Below are positions 34,505 through 42,383 of a DNA stretch of 64,000 nt, in pieces (the stretch's first letter is position 1; the number at the start of each line of letters is the position of its first letter). Source of the DNA: Mangrovihabitans endophyticus. Its GTDB lineage: Bacteria; Actinomycetota; Actinomycetes; Mycobacteriales; Micromonosporaceae. The DNA lies in assembly GCF_014646155.1 (NCBI RefSeq), contig NZ_BMMX01000019.1:62001-126000 (forward strand), read 5' to 3'. The translations under genes were made by a program, and so were the position numbers. The notes under the pieces are model-generated. The model made no database searches. It had not been told where the DNA came from and saw only the letters and a program-made list of their open reading frames with translations.

Positions 34505-34550
34505 GCTCATAACCCAGAGGTCGCAGGTTCAAATCCTGTCCCCGCTACAA
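34505..34550 (+). other. Right attachment site (attR), partial initiator tRNA
   Basis: An exact copy of the 46 bases at 23527-23572, covering the anticodon loop onward. The 5' half of the tRNA is absent here, so this is not a functional tRNA gene. It marks the right end of the island. Confidence 0.9.
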
Positions 34551-34563
34551 CAGAAGTGCAGGT

Positions 34564-34599
34564 CAGAGGCCCTTCACCCATCCGGGTGAAGGGCCTCTG
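34564..34599 (+). terminator. Hairpin just outside attR
   Basis: CAGAGGCCCTTCACCC pairs perfectly with GGGTGAAGGGCCTCTG around loop ATCC, 14 bases after attR. Before integration this would have lain just behind the tRNA gene and so is probably its original terminator. Confidence 0.8.
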
Positions 34600-34667
34600 T
34601 GTACTCCGTGGTCGCAAGGTGGCCGCAGACGAAAAAGGCACGAACGTCCGTACCGGCGCCGTGCGGC

Positions 34668-35489
34668 TCAGGGCTTGCGGGCCAGGCCGGCCCACACCCC
34701 GACGTCCCGCGGATCCGGCTGTTCCGCACCCGGCTCCGGCCGCCATTGTGAGGCCAGCACCACGCCCGGATCGACCAGGTCGAGGTCGTCGAAGAGTGCC
34801 ACGACTTCATCCCTGCCGCGGGGCCAGACGTCGACCTTGCCGTCCTCGGCCATCTGCTGGGCAGTGCTCGCCACCTCCGGCGCCAGGAAGTCGACGGTGC
34901 CGTGCGTGATGGCCACATAACTTCCGGATGGCAGTGCGGACACGAGTCGCCGCACCAGCGGCCTGGCCCGGTCCCGGCCACGGACGAAGTGCAGGACCGC
35001 GATCAGCATCAACGCCACCGGCCGGGTCAAGTCGAGCGTCTCCGTCAGCTCCGATGCTTCCAGGATCTTCTCCGGCTGGCGCAGATCCGCTTCGATGTAC
35101 GCGGTGCGGCCCTCCGGGCTGCTGGTGAGCAGGGCGCGGGCGTGCGACATGACCAACGGGTCATTGTCCACATAGAGCACTCGGGCGTCCGGCGCGGCGC
35201 GCTGCGCCACCTCGTGGGTGTTGTCCGCGGTGGGCAGGCCGGTGCCGATGTCCAGGAACTGGCGTATCCCCGCCTCGGCGGCCAGATGGTGCGTCATGCG
35301 GCGCAGCACGTCGCGGTTGGCGCGCACCCCGATGCGCAGACCCGGAAAGAGCCGCTCCAATTCGTCGCCCGACTCCCGGTCGGCGGCGAAGTGGTCCTTG
35401 CCACCCAGCCAGTAGTTGTAGCGGCGGGCCGGGTGCGCCGTCGAGGTGTCGATCACCGGCGCATCGGACACGTCGTCTTGCTCGTTCAC
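34668..35489 (-). CDS. SAM-dependent methyltransferase, DUF574 family
   Basis: A 273-residue member of the same family as the island methyltransferase: ARRYNYWLGGKDHFAADRES, IRQFLDIGTGLPTADNTHE, RVLYVDNDPLV, ALMLIAVLHFV and SGSYVAITHGTVDF are the classic landmarks. The canonical YNYWLGGKDH is kept here, while the island copy has YDALLHRKDN. The GTG at 35489 is the best start; longer frames run to 35582 and include Arg-rich noncoding sequence. It lies just outside attR. Substrate unknown. Confidence 0.9.
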   Translation of the reverse strand: MNEQDDVSDAPVIDTSTAHPARRYNYWLGGKDHFAADRESGDELERLFPGLRIGVRANRDVLRRMTHHLAAEAGIRQFLDIGTGLPTADNTHEVAQRAAPDARVLYVDNDPLVMSHARALLTSSPEGRTAYIEADLRQPEKILEASELTETLDLTRPVALMLIAVLHFVRGRDRARPLVRRLVSALPSGSYVAITHGTVDFLAPEVASTAQQMAEDGKVDVWPRGRDEVVALFDDLDLVDPGVVLASQWRPEPGAEQPDPRDVGVWAGLARKP

Positions 35490-35601
35490 GTCGACCCCCG
35501 TCGGACGTAGCGGACTGTCCACTGTAGTAGGTCGGCATTCTCGGTCGGCGTCCATCGTCGCGCCCGTGCCGCCACGGAGCAAGGCCCACTAGGCTGGCAC
35601 G

Positions 35602-36354
35602 GTGATGGAGCTGGCCGCCGACTGCTCCCGGTGCGCCGGGTTGTGCTGCGTCGCCCCCGCGTTCTCGCAGTCCGTGGACTTCGCCTATGACAAACCCGCC
35701 GGCCGGGCATGCGTGCACCTCGACGACGACTTTCGCTGCGAGATCCACCCGATGCTGGCGTCCGAGGGGTTTCGCGGCTGTGCCGTGTTCGACTGTTTCG
35801 GTGCCGGTCAGCACCTGGTGCAGGGCACCTTCGGCGGTGCCGACTGGCGTGCCGCCCGGGCCATGCTCGACCTGTTTCCGGTGATGCGGCAGCTCCACGA
35901 GCTCGCCTGGCATCTCGACCAGGCACGGCGGCTGCCGGAGGTGACGGCGCTGCGGCCCGCCCTGCAGGCGGCGTTCGACGAGACCCGCCGATTGGCCGAC
36001 GGAACGCCGGCGGATCTGGCCGGGCTCGACGTCACCGCGTACCGCAATCGGGTCAACCGGCTGCTGCGGCGGGCCAGCAAGATCGCCCGCGCCGGAGCCG
36101 GGCCGGCCCCTTGCTATCGCGGCAGGGACCTGGTCGGGCGCCGGATGCGCGGTGCGGACTTGCGCGGCGCCGACCTGCGCGGCGCGTTGCTGATCGCCGC
36201 GGATCTGCGCGACGCCGACCTGCGCCGCGCCGACTTCAGCGGCGCCGACCTGCGCGGGACGGACCTGCGCGGCGCCGACCTCACCGGGGCGCTCTTCCTC
36301 ACCGAGGCCCAGCTTCGAGCGGCGCGGACAACCCCACCGGCAAACCGCATTTAG
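35602..36354 (+). CDS. Cys-rich YkgJ-like domain fused to pentapeptide repeats
   Basis: About 250 residues. The N terminus has CSRCAGLCCVAP and later C-x5-C-type cysteines (RGCAVFDCFG), as in YkgJ-type zinc- or iron-binding proteins. A helical middle (about 90-170) follows. The C terminus (about 178-235) is built of pentapeptide repeats A(D/N)LRG: MRGADLRGADLRGALL, DADLRRADFSGADL, TDLRGADLTGALF. Such repeats form a right-handed quadrilateral helix. Function unknown. The start is GTG 35602 or ATG 35605. It ends two bases before the TerC gene, suggesting one operon. Confidence 0.75.
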   Translation: MMELAADCSRCAGLCCVAPAFSQSVDFAYDKPAGRACVHLDDDFRCEIHPMLASEGFRGCAVFDCFGAGQHLVQGTFGGADWRAARAMLDLFPVMRQLHELAWHLDQARRLPEVTALRPALQAAFDETRRLADGTPADLAGLDVTAYRNRVNRLLRRASKIARAGAGPAPCYRGRDLVGRRMRGADLRGADLRGALLIAADLRDADLRRADFSGADLRGTDLRGADLTGALFLTEAQLRAARTTPPANRI

Positions 36355-36355
36355 G

Positions 36356-37570
36356 ATGTCGGTCATGCAGGTGACCGGCCTGGTCTGGGCCCTTACCGTG
36401 GCCGGGCTCGCCGGTCTCGTGCTGTTCGACTTCGTCTTCCACGTACGCCGAGCACACGTCCCGTCGATGCGCGAGGCGGCCGTCTGGTCGTCGATCTACG
36501 GCGCGATCGCCGTGCTGTTCGGGTTCGGCGTGTGGCAGTTCGGCGGGCACACCGCCGGAGCGGAATACTTCGCCGGCTGGGTGACCGAGTGGGCGCTGTC
36601 GGTGGACAACCTGTTCGTGTTCTTGATGATCATGAGCAGCTTCAAGGTGCCCCGCGCCGACCAGCAGAAGGTGCTGCTCTTCGGCATCGTCTTCTCGCTG
36701 CTCACCCGCACCGGCTTCATCTTCCTCGGCGCCGCCCTGATCAACGCGTTCGCCTGGGTGTTCTATCTGTTCGGGCTGATCCTGTTGGGCACCGCGATCA
36801 ACCTAGTCAAGCCCGGCGACGAGGACCACTCGGCGGACAATCTGGTGATCCGCGTGGCCCGCCGGTTCCTGCGCACCAGCGACGACTTCGACGGCGACAA
36901 ACTGTTCACGGTGCAGCACGGCAAGCGCATGCTGACGCCGATGCTGCTGGTCATGATCGCCATCGGCGGCACCGACCTGCTGTTCGCGCTGGACTCCATT
37001 CCGGCGATCTTCGGGCTCACCCAGAGCGTCTATCTCGTCTTCACCGCCACCGCGTTCGCGCTGCTCGGCCTGCGCCAGCTCTACTTCCTGCTGGACGGCC
37101 TGCTGGACCGGCTGGTCCACCTGTCGTACGGGCTGGCGGTGATCCTCGCCTTCATCGGTGTGAAGCTGATCCTGCACGCCATGCACGAGAACAACCTGCC
37201 GTTCGTCAACGACGGCGAGCCGATCGGCGTGTTCGAGTTCGGCACCGGCCAGTCCCTGATGGTGATCATCGTGGTGCTGCTGATCACCGTGGCGGCGTCG
37301 CTGCTCAGCCCGCGCGGGCGCGCCAAGACCTCGATGTCGGCGGTCCGCCGGCACGCGCGGGAGTTCCTCGACGTGGAGCCCGACCCGGCGTACTGCGACG
37401 AGCTCTACCATCGGCTGGTCGAGGACGAAGAGCGACTCCAGCAGTTGCCCGACCGCTTCCGCCAGGAGGCCGACGACGATTCCGAACTGCAGGACCTGCT
37501 GCGCCGCGCGCACGAGGTGCACGCGGAACGCGTGGCGAACGGCGATTGCTTCGTTCCGTCCGGCACGTGA
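36356..37570 (+). CDS. TerC-family integral membrane protein
   Basis: A 404-residue membrane protein with about nine helices. The family motifs VTEWALSVDNLFVFLMI and GGTDLLFALDSIPAIFG, with acidic residues inside helices, are present; these belong to TerC/Alx proteins now associated with manganese or calcium export and metalation of secreted proteins. The C-terminal 90 residues are soluble and acidic (VEDEERLQQLPDRFRQEADDD). Two starts are possible, ATG 36356 or ATG 36365. No riboswitch can sit upstream in the two-base gap, though one before the operon has not been excluded. Confidence 0.9.
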   Translation: MSVMQVTGLVWALTVAGLAGLVLFDFVFHVRRAHVPSMREAAVWSSIYGAIAVLFGFGVWQFGGHTAGAEYFAGWVTEWALSVDNLFVFLMIMSSFKVPRADQQKVLLFGIVFSLLTRTGFIFLGAALINAFAWVFYLFGLILLGTAINLVKPGDEDHSADNLVIRVARRFLRTSDDFDGDKLFTVQHGKRMLTPMLLVMIAIGGTDLLFALDSIPAIFGLTQSVYLVFTATAFALLGLRQLYFLLDGLLDRLVHLSYGLAVILAFIGVKLILHAMHENNLPFVNDGEPIGVFEFGTGQSLMVIIVVLLITVAASLLSPRGRAKTSMSAVRRHAREFLDVEPDPAYCDELYHRLVEDEERLQQLPDRFRQEADDDSELQDLLRRAHEVHAERVANGDCFVPSGT

Positions 37571-37582
37571 GGGCAGGCATGC

Positions 37583-38365
37583 TCAGCCTCGGCGAGGGCC
37601 TCGCATGACGGCGCTGGCGGCGCGGTTGTCCGTCAGCCGGCCGCCGGGCCGGTAACGGCCGGAGTTGGCGGCGATCCGAGCCGCCGTACGCCGTATCGAC
37701 TCAGCCCGCTCGGACAGGTTGACGGTCGGCACGTCGGCGGCGAGCTCGTCGTGGGAGATCCCGTCGGCTTCCGCCGGCGGGCGACGGACGAGCAACGCGC
37801 CGAGAAGCGACACCGTCTGCCCCTCGCCGCCCTGGTGGTTGCTGAACTCCGGCGCCATCAGCAGCCGGGAGAGCATCCGCGCCTGTCCCGAGCCGAGCCC
37901 CAGCTTCTCCGCGTTCTCCACCCGGAACCGCGCGATCGCCTGCCGGATCGCGTTGGCCAGGTGGTCCGCGTCAGCCACCGTGGCGATGTCGCCGCCGGCC
38001 AGCACCATCGCCGGATGGGTGCCGTCGGCGCCCCCGCAAACGAGCTGCACCTGGGTGGCCGCCGCCCCCCGATCCCCGCCGCGGGCACCCGGCTGCACCC
38101 GCAGGTACTGCGGCCACAGCCAGCGCAACTCGCCGCAGACGATCTCGTCTCCGCCGTCGGCCGCATGCACGTAGAGCAGGCGCTGGTCGGTCACCAGCAC
38201 CTCGGTCGACTCCGGCAGCGTCCACCGCGGCATCGAAGCCGGCTCATCGAACGCGTACTCGGCGATGCCGCACCGCCCCCGCCACATCTCCCGCTCGCCG
38301 CCGTGCAACGGGCCGAACACGTCGACGCGCTCGCCGGCGAGAGGCGGAAAGTGTCGATCACGCAT
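37583..38365 (-). CDS. Hypothetical actinobacterial protein
   Basis: A 260-residue soluble protein I do not recognise as a named family. The N-terminal part includes STEVLVTDQRLLYVH, reminiscent of GRAM/PH-like 'tells how the cell turns a sensor strand' domains that contain VLVTxxRLLY, but the match is weak. The middle is helical (VADADHLANAIRQAIARFRVEN), the C terminus basic. The ATG at 38365 has GGAGGG ten bases upstream. It converges on the TerC gene with a 12-bp gap. Confidence 0.65.
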   Translation of the reverse strand: MRDRHFPPLAGERVDVFGPLHGGEREMWRGRCGIAEYAFDEPASMPRWTLPESTEVLVTDQRLLYVHAADGGDEIVCGELRWLWPQYLRVQPGARGGDRGAAATQVQLVCGGADGTHPAMVLAGGDIATVADADHLANAIRQAIARFRVENAEKLGLGSGQARMLSRLLMAPEFSNHQGGEGQTVSLLGALLVRRPPAEADGISHDELAADVPTVNLSERAESIRRTAARIAANSGRYRPGGRLTDNRAASAVMRGPRRG

Positions 38366-38555
38366 GAAACACTTTCCCTCCCGTCATGCCGCACTCTGCG
38401 CATGGCCCATCGATTACATCCGCATAGCATCGAGGCCGACAAGTGCGGACGACACAGTCGAGCCACATCGCGCATCCTCGATCCACGATGCGCAGCGAGC
38501 TCGAACCGGTAGAGGGCGAATGCTGCACGTTCGGCCGATGCAGTCCGGTTCGGCC

Positions 38556-39407
38556 CTAACCGCGAGCGCGGAACAGCCCCTCCGGCGGCGCGGGCGACCC
38601 CACCGCATCCGCATCGTGGACCGGCGGCGCGCCGCCGCAGAACCGGTCCAGATCCGACTCCACTCGCCCGGGAAACCAGTCACCCGCGGCGCGGCGAGTC
38701 AGCGCGGCCGTCGGCGGAGCGGTACGGCCCGCCACCACCACCAGATTGCCGAAGCGCCGGCCGCGCAACACCGTCGAATCCGCGATGACGATCGCCTCCG
38801 GCAGCACCGCGCGCATGGTCGCCACCTGCACCTTCGCGTGCCGCAGAGGCGGCCCGTCGGTGACGTTCGCGATCAGCCACCCGTCCGGCGCCAACGCCCG
38901 GGAGACCGCCTCGACGAACTCCACCGAGGTCAGGTGCGCCGGCGTACGGGCTCCGGCGAACACGTCGCAAACCACCACGTCATAGCCGCCTGCGCGGACG
39001 GTCGTCACCGCCTCGCGCGCGTCGCCCACCCGCACCTTGAGGTGCCAGCCCGGGTCCCAGGGAAGCGCGCGGCGGACCAGCTCGACCAGCGACCCGTCGA
39101 TCTCGACCACACGCTGACGGGAGCCGGGCCGGGTGGCGGCCACGTACCGCGGCACCGTCAGAGCGCCGCCGCCGAGATGCAGCACGCGCAGCGGCTGATG
39201 CGGCGCAGCGATCAGGTCGATGGTCGCGGCGATCCGGCGGACATACTCGAATTCGAGGTAGGTCGGATCCGCCAGGTCGACGTGCGACTGCGGCGCGCCG
39301 TCCAGGGTGAGCGTCCACCCGGTCGAGCGATCCGGGTCGGGCACGAGTTCGGCCACCCCGGTGGCCACTGCCGACACCTGCCGCTGAGACCGTTTGCGCC
39401 GCGTCAC
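38556..39407 (-). CDS. Spermidine synthase-like SAM-binding protein
   Basis: A 283-residue soluble protein with the fold of spermidine synthases: RVLHLGGGALTVPRYVA (SAM loop), QRVVEIDGSLVELVRR, VRVGDAREAVTTVRAGGYDVVVCDVFAGARTP when read in pieces. The D-A-F-x2 catalytic loop is replaced by CDVFAGA, as in many actinobacterial 'fused' or degenerate homologues whose substrate is unknown. The GTG at 39407 is chosen; an in-frame codon at 39431 would add eight residues. Not obviously in an operon. Confidence 0.8.
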   Translation of the reverse strand: MTRRKRSQRQVSAVATGVAELVPDPDRSTGWTLTLDGAPQSHVDLADPTYLEFEYVRRIAATIDLIAAPHQPLRVLHLGGGALTVPRYVAATRPGSRQRVVEIDGSLVELVRRALPWDPGWHLKVRVGDAREAVTTVRAGGYDVVVCDVFAGARTPAHLTSVEFVEAVSRALAPDGWLIANVTDGPPLRHAKVQVATMRAVLPEAIVIADSTVLRGRRFGNLVVVAGRTAPPTAALTRRAAGDWFPGRVESDLDRFCGGAPPVHDADAVGSPAPPEGLFRARG

Positions 39408-39818
39408 CCGGCCATTATCCGTACGCCGCACGGCCCCCTTCGACGATCCCCGAACGCTGCCCGCTCGGCCGCCCCGGCCGCGGGGTGCGCCCGGGACCGA
39501 TGGTGCGGGCCGGACAAGCCGCTAATGCCACATGTCCGCCCACAAACTCCAAGATCGAGAAGCGTCCGCGGGGCCCGCAGGGCAGGTTCAGTCGTGAAGG
39601 AGACAGTGCTTATCGCGATCTCGCGAATGCCCTGGTGACGATGCCGCATTCATGATCGTCCTCATATTTCCACAAAAGGTCCTCAGAATTTCCACAAGCA
39701 ATCCACCCGGATCGACCGACAATATTCACGCAAGCACGGTGCAATGATACGCGCATTGTGGATCTCTTGGATCATCAGTCGATCAGTCAATCAGTCGATC
39801 AGTCAGAAAGAGGACAGC
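39408..39818. other. 411-bp intergenic region, AT-rich toward the right
   Basis: No gene is seen. The right half (39640-39770) is much less GC-rich than the surroundings (runs such as CCTCATATTTCCACAAAAGG). It should hold the promoters for the spermidine-synthase-like gene on one side and the four-repeat protein on the other. TTTCCACAA occurs twice (39667, 39690). Confidence 0.6.
39774..39805. repeat. Four 8-bp tandem repeats before the four-repeat protein
   Basis: ATCAGTC recurs at 39774, 39782, 39790 and 39798 with a strict period of eight bases, ending 13 bases before the start codon. It lies in the likely 5' leader, just ahead of the ribosome site AGAGGA. Confidence 0.9.
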
Positions 39819-40499
39819 ATGTCGTCACTCAATCAGTTCGCGTTCGTTTCCGGAACGACGAACTACGAGTTCGGCCACAACTCGATCCCGAACATCCCCA
39901 TCACCGGCTCGCCCGCCGACGCCAACATCGACCGCGTGGCGATGCTGCACGACGGCAGCGCCTACCGGTTCTACGCCTTCCAGGGGAGCACCTCGACCAA
40001 GCTCTACCAGTACAGCTTCGACGGCTCGTCGTATGCTTTCGGGCACAACTCGATCCCCGAGCTGACCCTGGAGGGATTCCCCTCCGACGTCGACGCCAGC
40101 AGCTTCGAAATGCTGCACGACGGCAGCAACTACCGCCTTTACATGCGGCGCCTCGGCGATCGCACGACGCTTTATCAGGCCGCCTTTGTCGCCGGCACCA
40201 CGACCTACCGTTTCGGCCACAACTCGATCCCGCAGATCCAGATCACCGGCTTCCCCGCGGACACCGACTGGTCGCGCTGGGGAATGTTGCACGACGGTGA
40301 GTTCTACCGCTTCTACGCTTTCAAGCTCGGCAGCAACACCGAGTTCTACCAGGGTGCGTTCGACGGCAGCACGTACGCGTTCGGGCACAAGTCGATCCCG
40401 ACCCTGACGCTTGTCGGCACGCCGGCCAACAGCGACCTGCACGACATGTCGATGCTGCACGACGGCAGCGACTACCGCTTGTACCTGACCGTCCGCTGA
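39819..40499 (+). CDS. Four-repeat beta-rich protein, propeller/lectin-like
   Basis: A 226-residue protein made of four units of about 55 residues. Each has FGHNSIP (FGHKSIP in the last), then G-x-P-A/S near the middle, MLHDG and YR(F/L)Y, and in the first three LYQ/FYQ. Units 1 and 3 resemble each other (V-x-GTT-x-Y) and so do 2 and 4 (FDGS-x-YAFGH), so a two-unit block was doubled. The Tyr/Gly/Asp-rich short strands suggest a beta-propeller or beta-trefoil-like carbohydrate binder; this is inference. No signal peptide. GAGG precedes the ATG. Converges on the Vps62-like gene, with a shared terminator. Confidence 0.8.
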   Translation: MSSLNQFAFVSGTTNYEFGHNSIPNIPITGSPADANIDRVAMLHDGSAYRFYAFQGSTSTKLYQYSFDGSSYAFGHNSIPELTLEGFPSDVDASSFEMLHDGSNYRLYMRRLGDRTTLYQAAFVAGTTTYRFGHNSIPQIQITGFPADTDWSRWGMLHDGEFYRFYAFKLGSNTEFYQGAFDGSTYAFGHKSIPTLTLVGTPANSDLHDMSMLHDGSDYRLYLTVR

Positions 40500-40513
40500 C
40501 ACACGAGTAAACA

Positions 40514-40550
40514 GAACGCGGCCTCTCCCTCGACGGGAGAGGCCGCGTTC
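40514..40550. terminator. Bidirectional terminator
   Basis: GAACGCGGCCTCTCCC pairs perfectly over 16 bp with its complement; loop TCGAC. It lies between two convergent genes, 15 and 23 bp from their stops. Confidence 0.85.
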
Positions 40551-40572
40551 CGCGCGTCAGCCGTGGAAGCGT

Positions 40573-41955
40573 CTATTTCCGAGCTGCCTCATCGAGTTCC
40601 TCGACCGTCGGGAGCTGGTTCAGGTCAAGGCCCAGTTCCTTGGCGCCGGCCCGGAATCGTTCGAGCTGGTTCGCCGGCACATGGCGGAAGACCCCCACAC
40701 CCTTGTCCGCGGCGTCCGAGGGGTAGAGCCGTCCCACGTACGAGCTGGAGCTGCCCGCGTTGAGCTTGAGGTTCTCGTTGGTCACCAGGGTGCCGTCACC
40801 TCGCACAGGGACCAGCTGGTGAGTGTCCGTCCACAACGCGCCGGCGTGGTCCGCCGGCACCTCGTACGTCACGGTCAAGGTGTGATCGTCGAACTCCGAC
40901 ACGCCGTAACGCCGGGCATACCCGAGCTCCAGAGACGCACTGACAGAGGTTTCCACCGAGGCGCTCGCGCCCATGCCGAGAGGCTTGGCCGACACCTCCA
41001 CACCCGTCGAGACGCCGACGGTGATGCCCGTGGTCACGGCGAACTCGTCCGATCTCTCCTTCGTGACTCCTACGGTGATCGCCTCCTCGATCTCCCCGCC
41101 ACCGCCGCCCCGGAAGTCGACGTGCCGGAGGAGGTCATACTGACGCTTGCGCAGGATCTTGTAGAAGGGGGAGTTGTCCACCTTCCACTCCTCGGTCCGG
41201 TTGCTGTCGTTGACCATCACATAGGGCACGGTCACCGCCCGGTCGGTGACGATCGCCTGGGCCGGGGGCGGATTGTAGGACTCCAGCGTCAACTCGGGGG
41301 CGTAGTCGGTCTTCTCGACGACGGCCGGCAGGTCCAGCACCCATGTCACATCCGTCGGGGAGTGCTGCACGTCGGGACCGCAACTGAACGTTCCGGCGGG
41401 CAGGAACATGTGCTCCTCGGTGTCATCGAACGGGTACAGCGGGGGCGTGATGGGCCACCATGCCTTCCCACCACCGATTCGAATGGTGGGTGACAGGCCG
41501 AGTTCCGCACGGCGCACGTACGCGCGCCCGGCATGTTCCTTCTTCACGCAGGCGACGCCCATCGACACCGACGGATTGCCCGGTTCCAGATCTCCGTCGT
41601 AAAGATTTGCCGCACTCGTCGTCACATCGCCCAGTGCCACATACCCGGCGGGCGGAATCGGTCGCCACACGAAATGCCGGAAATAGACGGTCCACGCCGC
41701 GTTGCCGAGGATTTTGTACTTGAAGCTCCCCTTGAATTCGCCCACCTTCTGGAAACTCACCGGCGGCCGGAGCAGATCCCGGCCGACAGAGCGATCCCTG
41801 ACCAGGAGTCCGCCGCCGGAAGCCGGAACGTCGTGGACGGTGACGTCGCCCAGGAAGTGCCAGTCACCGGTCAGCTCCGGCCGGCCGATTCCATTTTGCT
41901 TCACCTCCATCTTGGTGTAGCCGATCTCCAGGTCACCGTATCGTTGGGTGATCAT
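40573..41955 (-). CDS. Vps62/DUF946-like protein with putative pore-forming C-terminal domain
   Basis: A 460-residue protein. The N-terminal half (about 15-210) has repeated Y/H-LGDV segments (WHFLGDVTVHDVPASGG; PAGYVALGDVTTSAANLYDG; VSMGVACVKKEHAGRAYV) as in the Vps62-related DUF946 family. The C-terminal half (about 255-440) is rich in Thr/Ser/Val/Gly alternations (TVGVTKERSDEFAVTTGITV, GVSTGVEVSAKPLGMGASAS, VETSVSASLELGYARRYGVS), the pattern of aerolysin-like beta-hairpin pore formers. No signal peptide. The ATG at 41955 with AAGGAAG upstream is taken; the frame opens further to 42003. Function, possibly a toxin, is inference. Confidence 0.75.
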   Translation of the reverse strand: MITQRYGDLEIGYTKMEVKQNGIGRPELTGDWHFLGDVTVHDVPASGGGLLVRDRSVGRDLLRPPVSFQKVGEFKGSFKYKILGNAAWTVYFRHFVWRPIPPAGYVALGDVTTSAANLYDGDLEPGNPSVSMGVACVKKEHAGRAYVRRAELGLSPTIRIGGGKAWWPITPPLYPFDDTEEHMFLPAGTFSCGPDVQHSPTDVTWVLDLPAVVEKTDYAPELTLESYNPPPAQAIVTDRAVTVPYVMVNDSNRTEEWKVDNSPFYKILRKRQYDLLRHVDFRGGGGGEIEEAITVGVTKERSDEFAVTTGITVGVSTGVEVSAKPLGMGASASVETSVSASLELGYARRYGVSEFDDHTLTVTYEVPADHAGALWTDTHQLVPVRGDGTLVTNENLKLNAGSSSSYVGRLYPSDAADKGVGVFRHVPANQLERFRAGAKELGLDLNQLPTVEELDEAARK

Positions 41956-42105
41956 GAAGTGATGCTTCCTTTCGTCGTGACTCGACATCGGAAGCCACAT
42001 CATTGAGCCACCACCGGCCCACGGCTTGGGGAATGCGTGAGGATGCGTTGAGCGAGAATCTCCAAATTCCCTACCACCGCCGGGCCGTTCCGTGTCCGGA
42101 AAGCA

Positions 42106-42142
42106 AATGGCCCGGACCTACGATCCGTAGGTCCGGGCCATT
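42106..42142 (-). terminator. Terminator of the second initiator tRNA
   Basis: AATGGCCCGGACCTACG pairs perfectly with its complement around loop ATC. It lies 24 bases downstream of the minus-strand tRNA. Confidence 0.8.
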
Positions 42143-42165
42143 TCGATGTCCTAGACATCACATGG

Positions 42166-42239
42166 TAGCGGGGACAGGATTTGAACCTGCGACCTCTGGG
42201 TTATGAGCCCAGCGAGCTACCGAGCTGCTCCACCCCGCG
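42166..42239 (-). tRNA. tRNA-Met (CAU), initiator type, second copy
   Basis: All 74 bases are identical to the tRNA at 23496-23569, on the opposite strand. The downstream flank on the minus strand (ATGTGATGTCTAGGACATCG) resembles the sequence after the first copy. It is intact and not flanked by a repeat of its own, so no element is inserted here. Confidence 0.97.
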
Positions 42240-42383
42240 TCGGCCTGTTAACCCTAGCGCAACCGACGGCGCACCTGCAAAACGCCCCAGCCTCGCTGTG
42301 CGAGCCGGGGTGCCACATGCGACGGCACCACCCCCGCCGTTCACGGGAGTGGCGCCATCCGATGGTGTCGCGATGTCGAGCCG

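Larger units (their letters stand above)
23527..34550. mobile_element. Integrated genomic island in the initiator tRNA gene, apparently defective
   Basis: About 11.0 kb between two perfect 46-bp copies of the tRNA 3' part. The content is foreign in style: transposase remnant, phage-like genes, XRE regulator, DUF2637 protein, and a section around 26-28.5 kb that is visibly less GC-rich. No integrase, excisionase, FtsK-like transfer protein or replication protein can be found, so it is inferred to be a decayed integrative element or a cargo island moved in trans. Confidence 0.85.

Noticed and set aside
34505..34550. A third tRNA gene
   Set aside because: Only the 3' 46 bases are present; acceptor 5' strand and D arm are missing, so it cannot fold as a tRNA.
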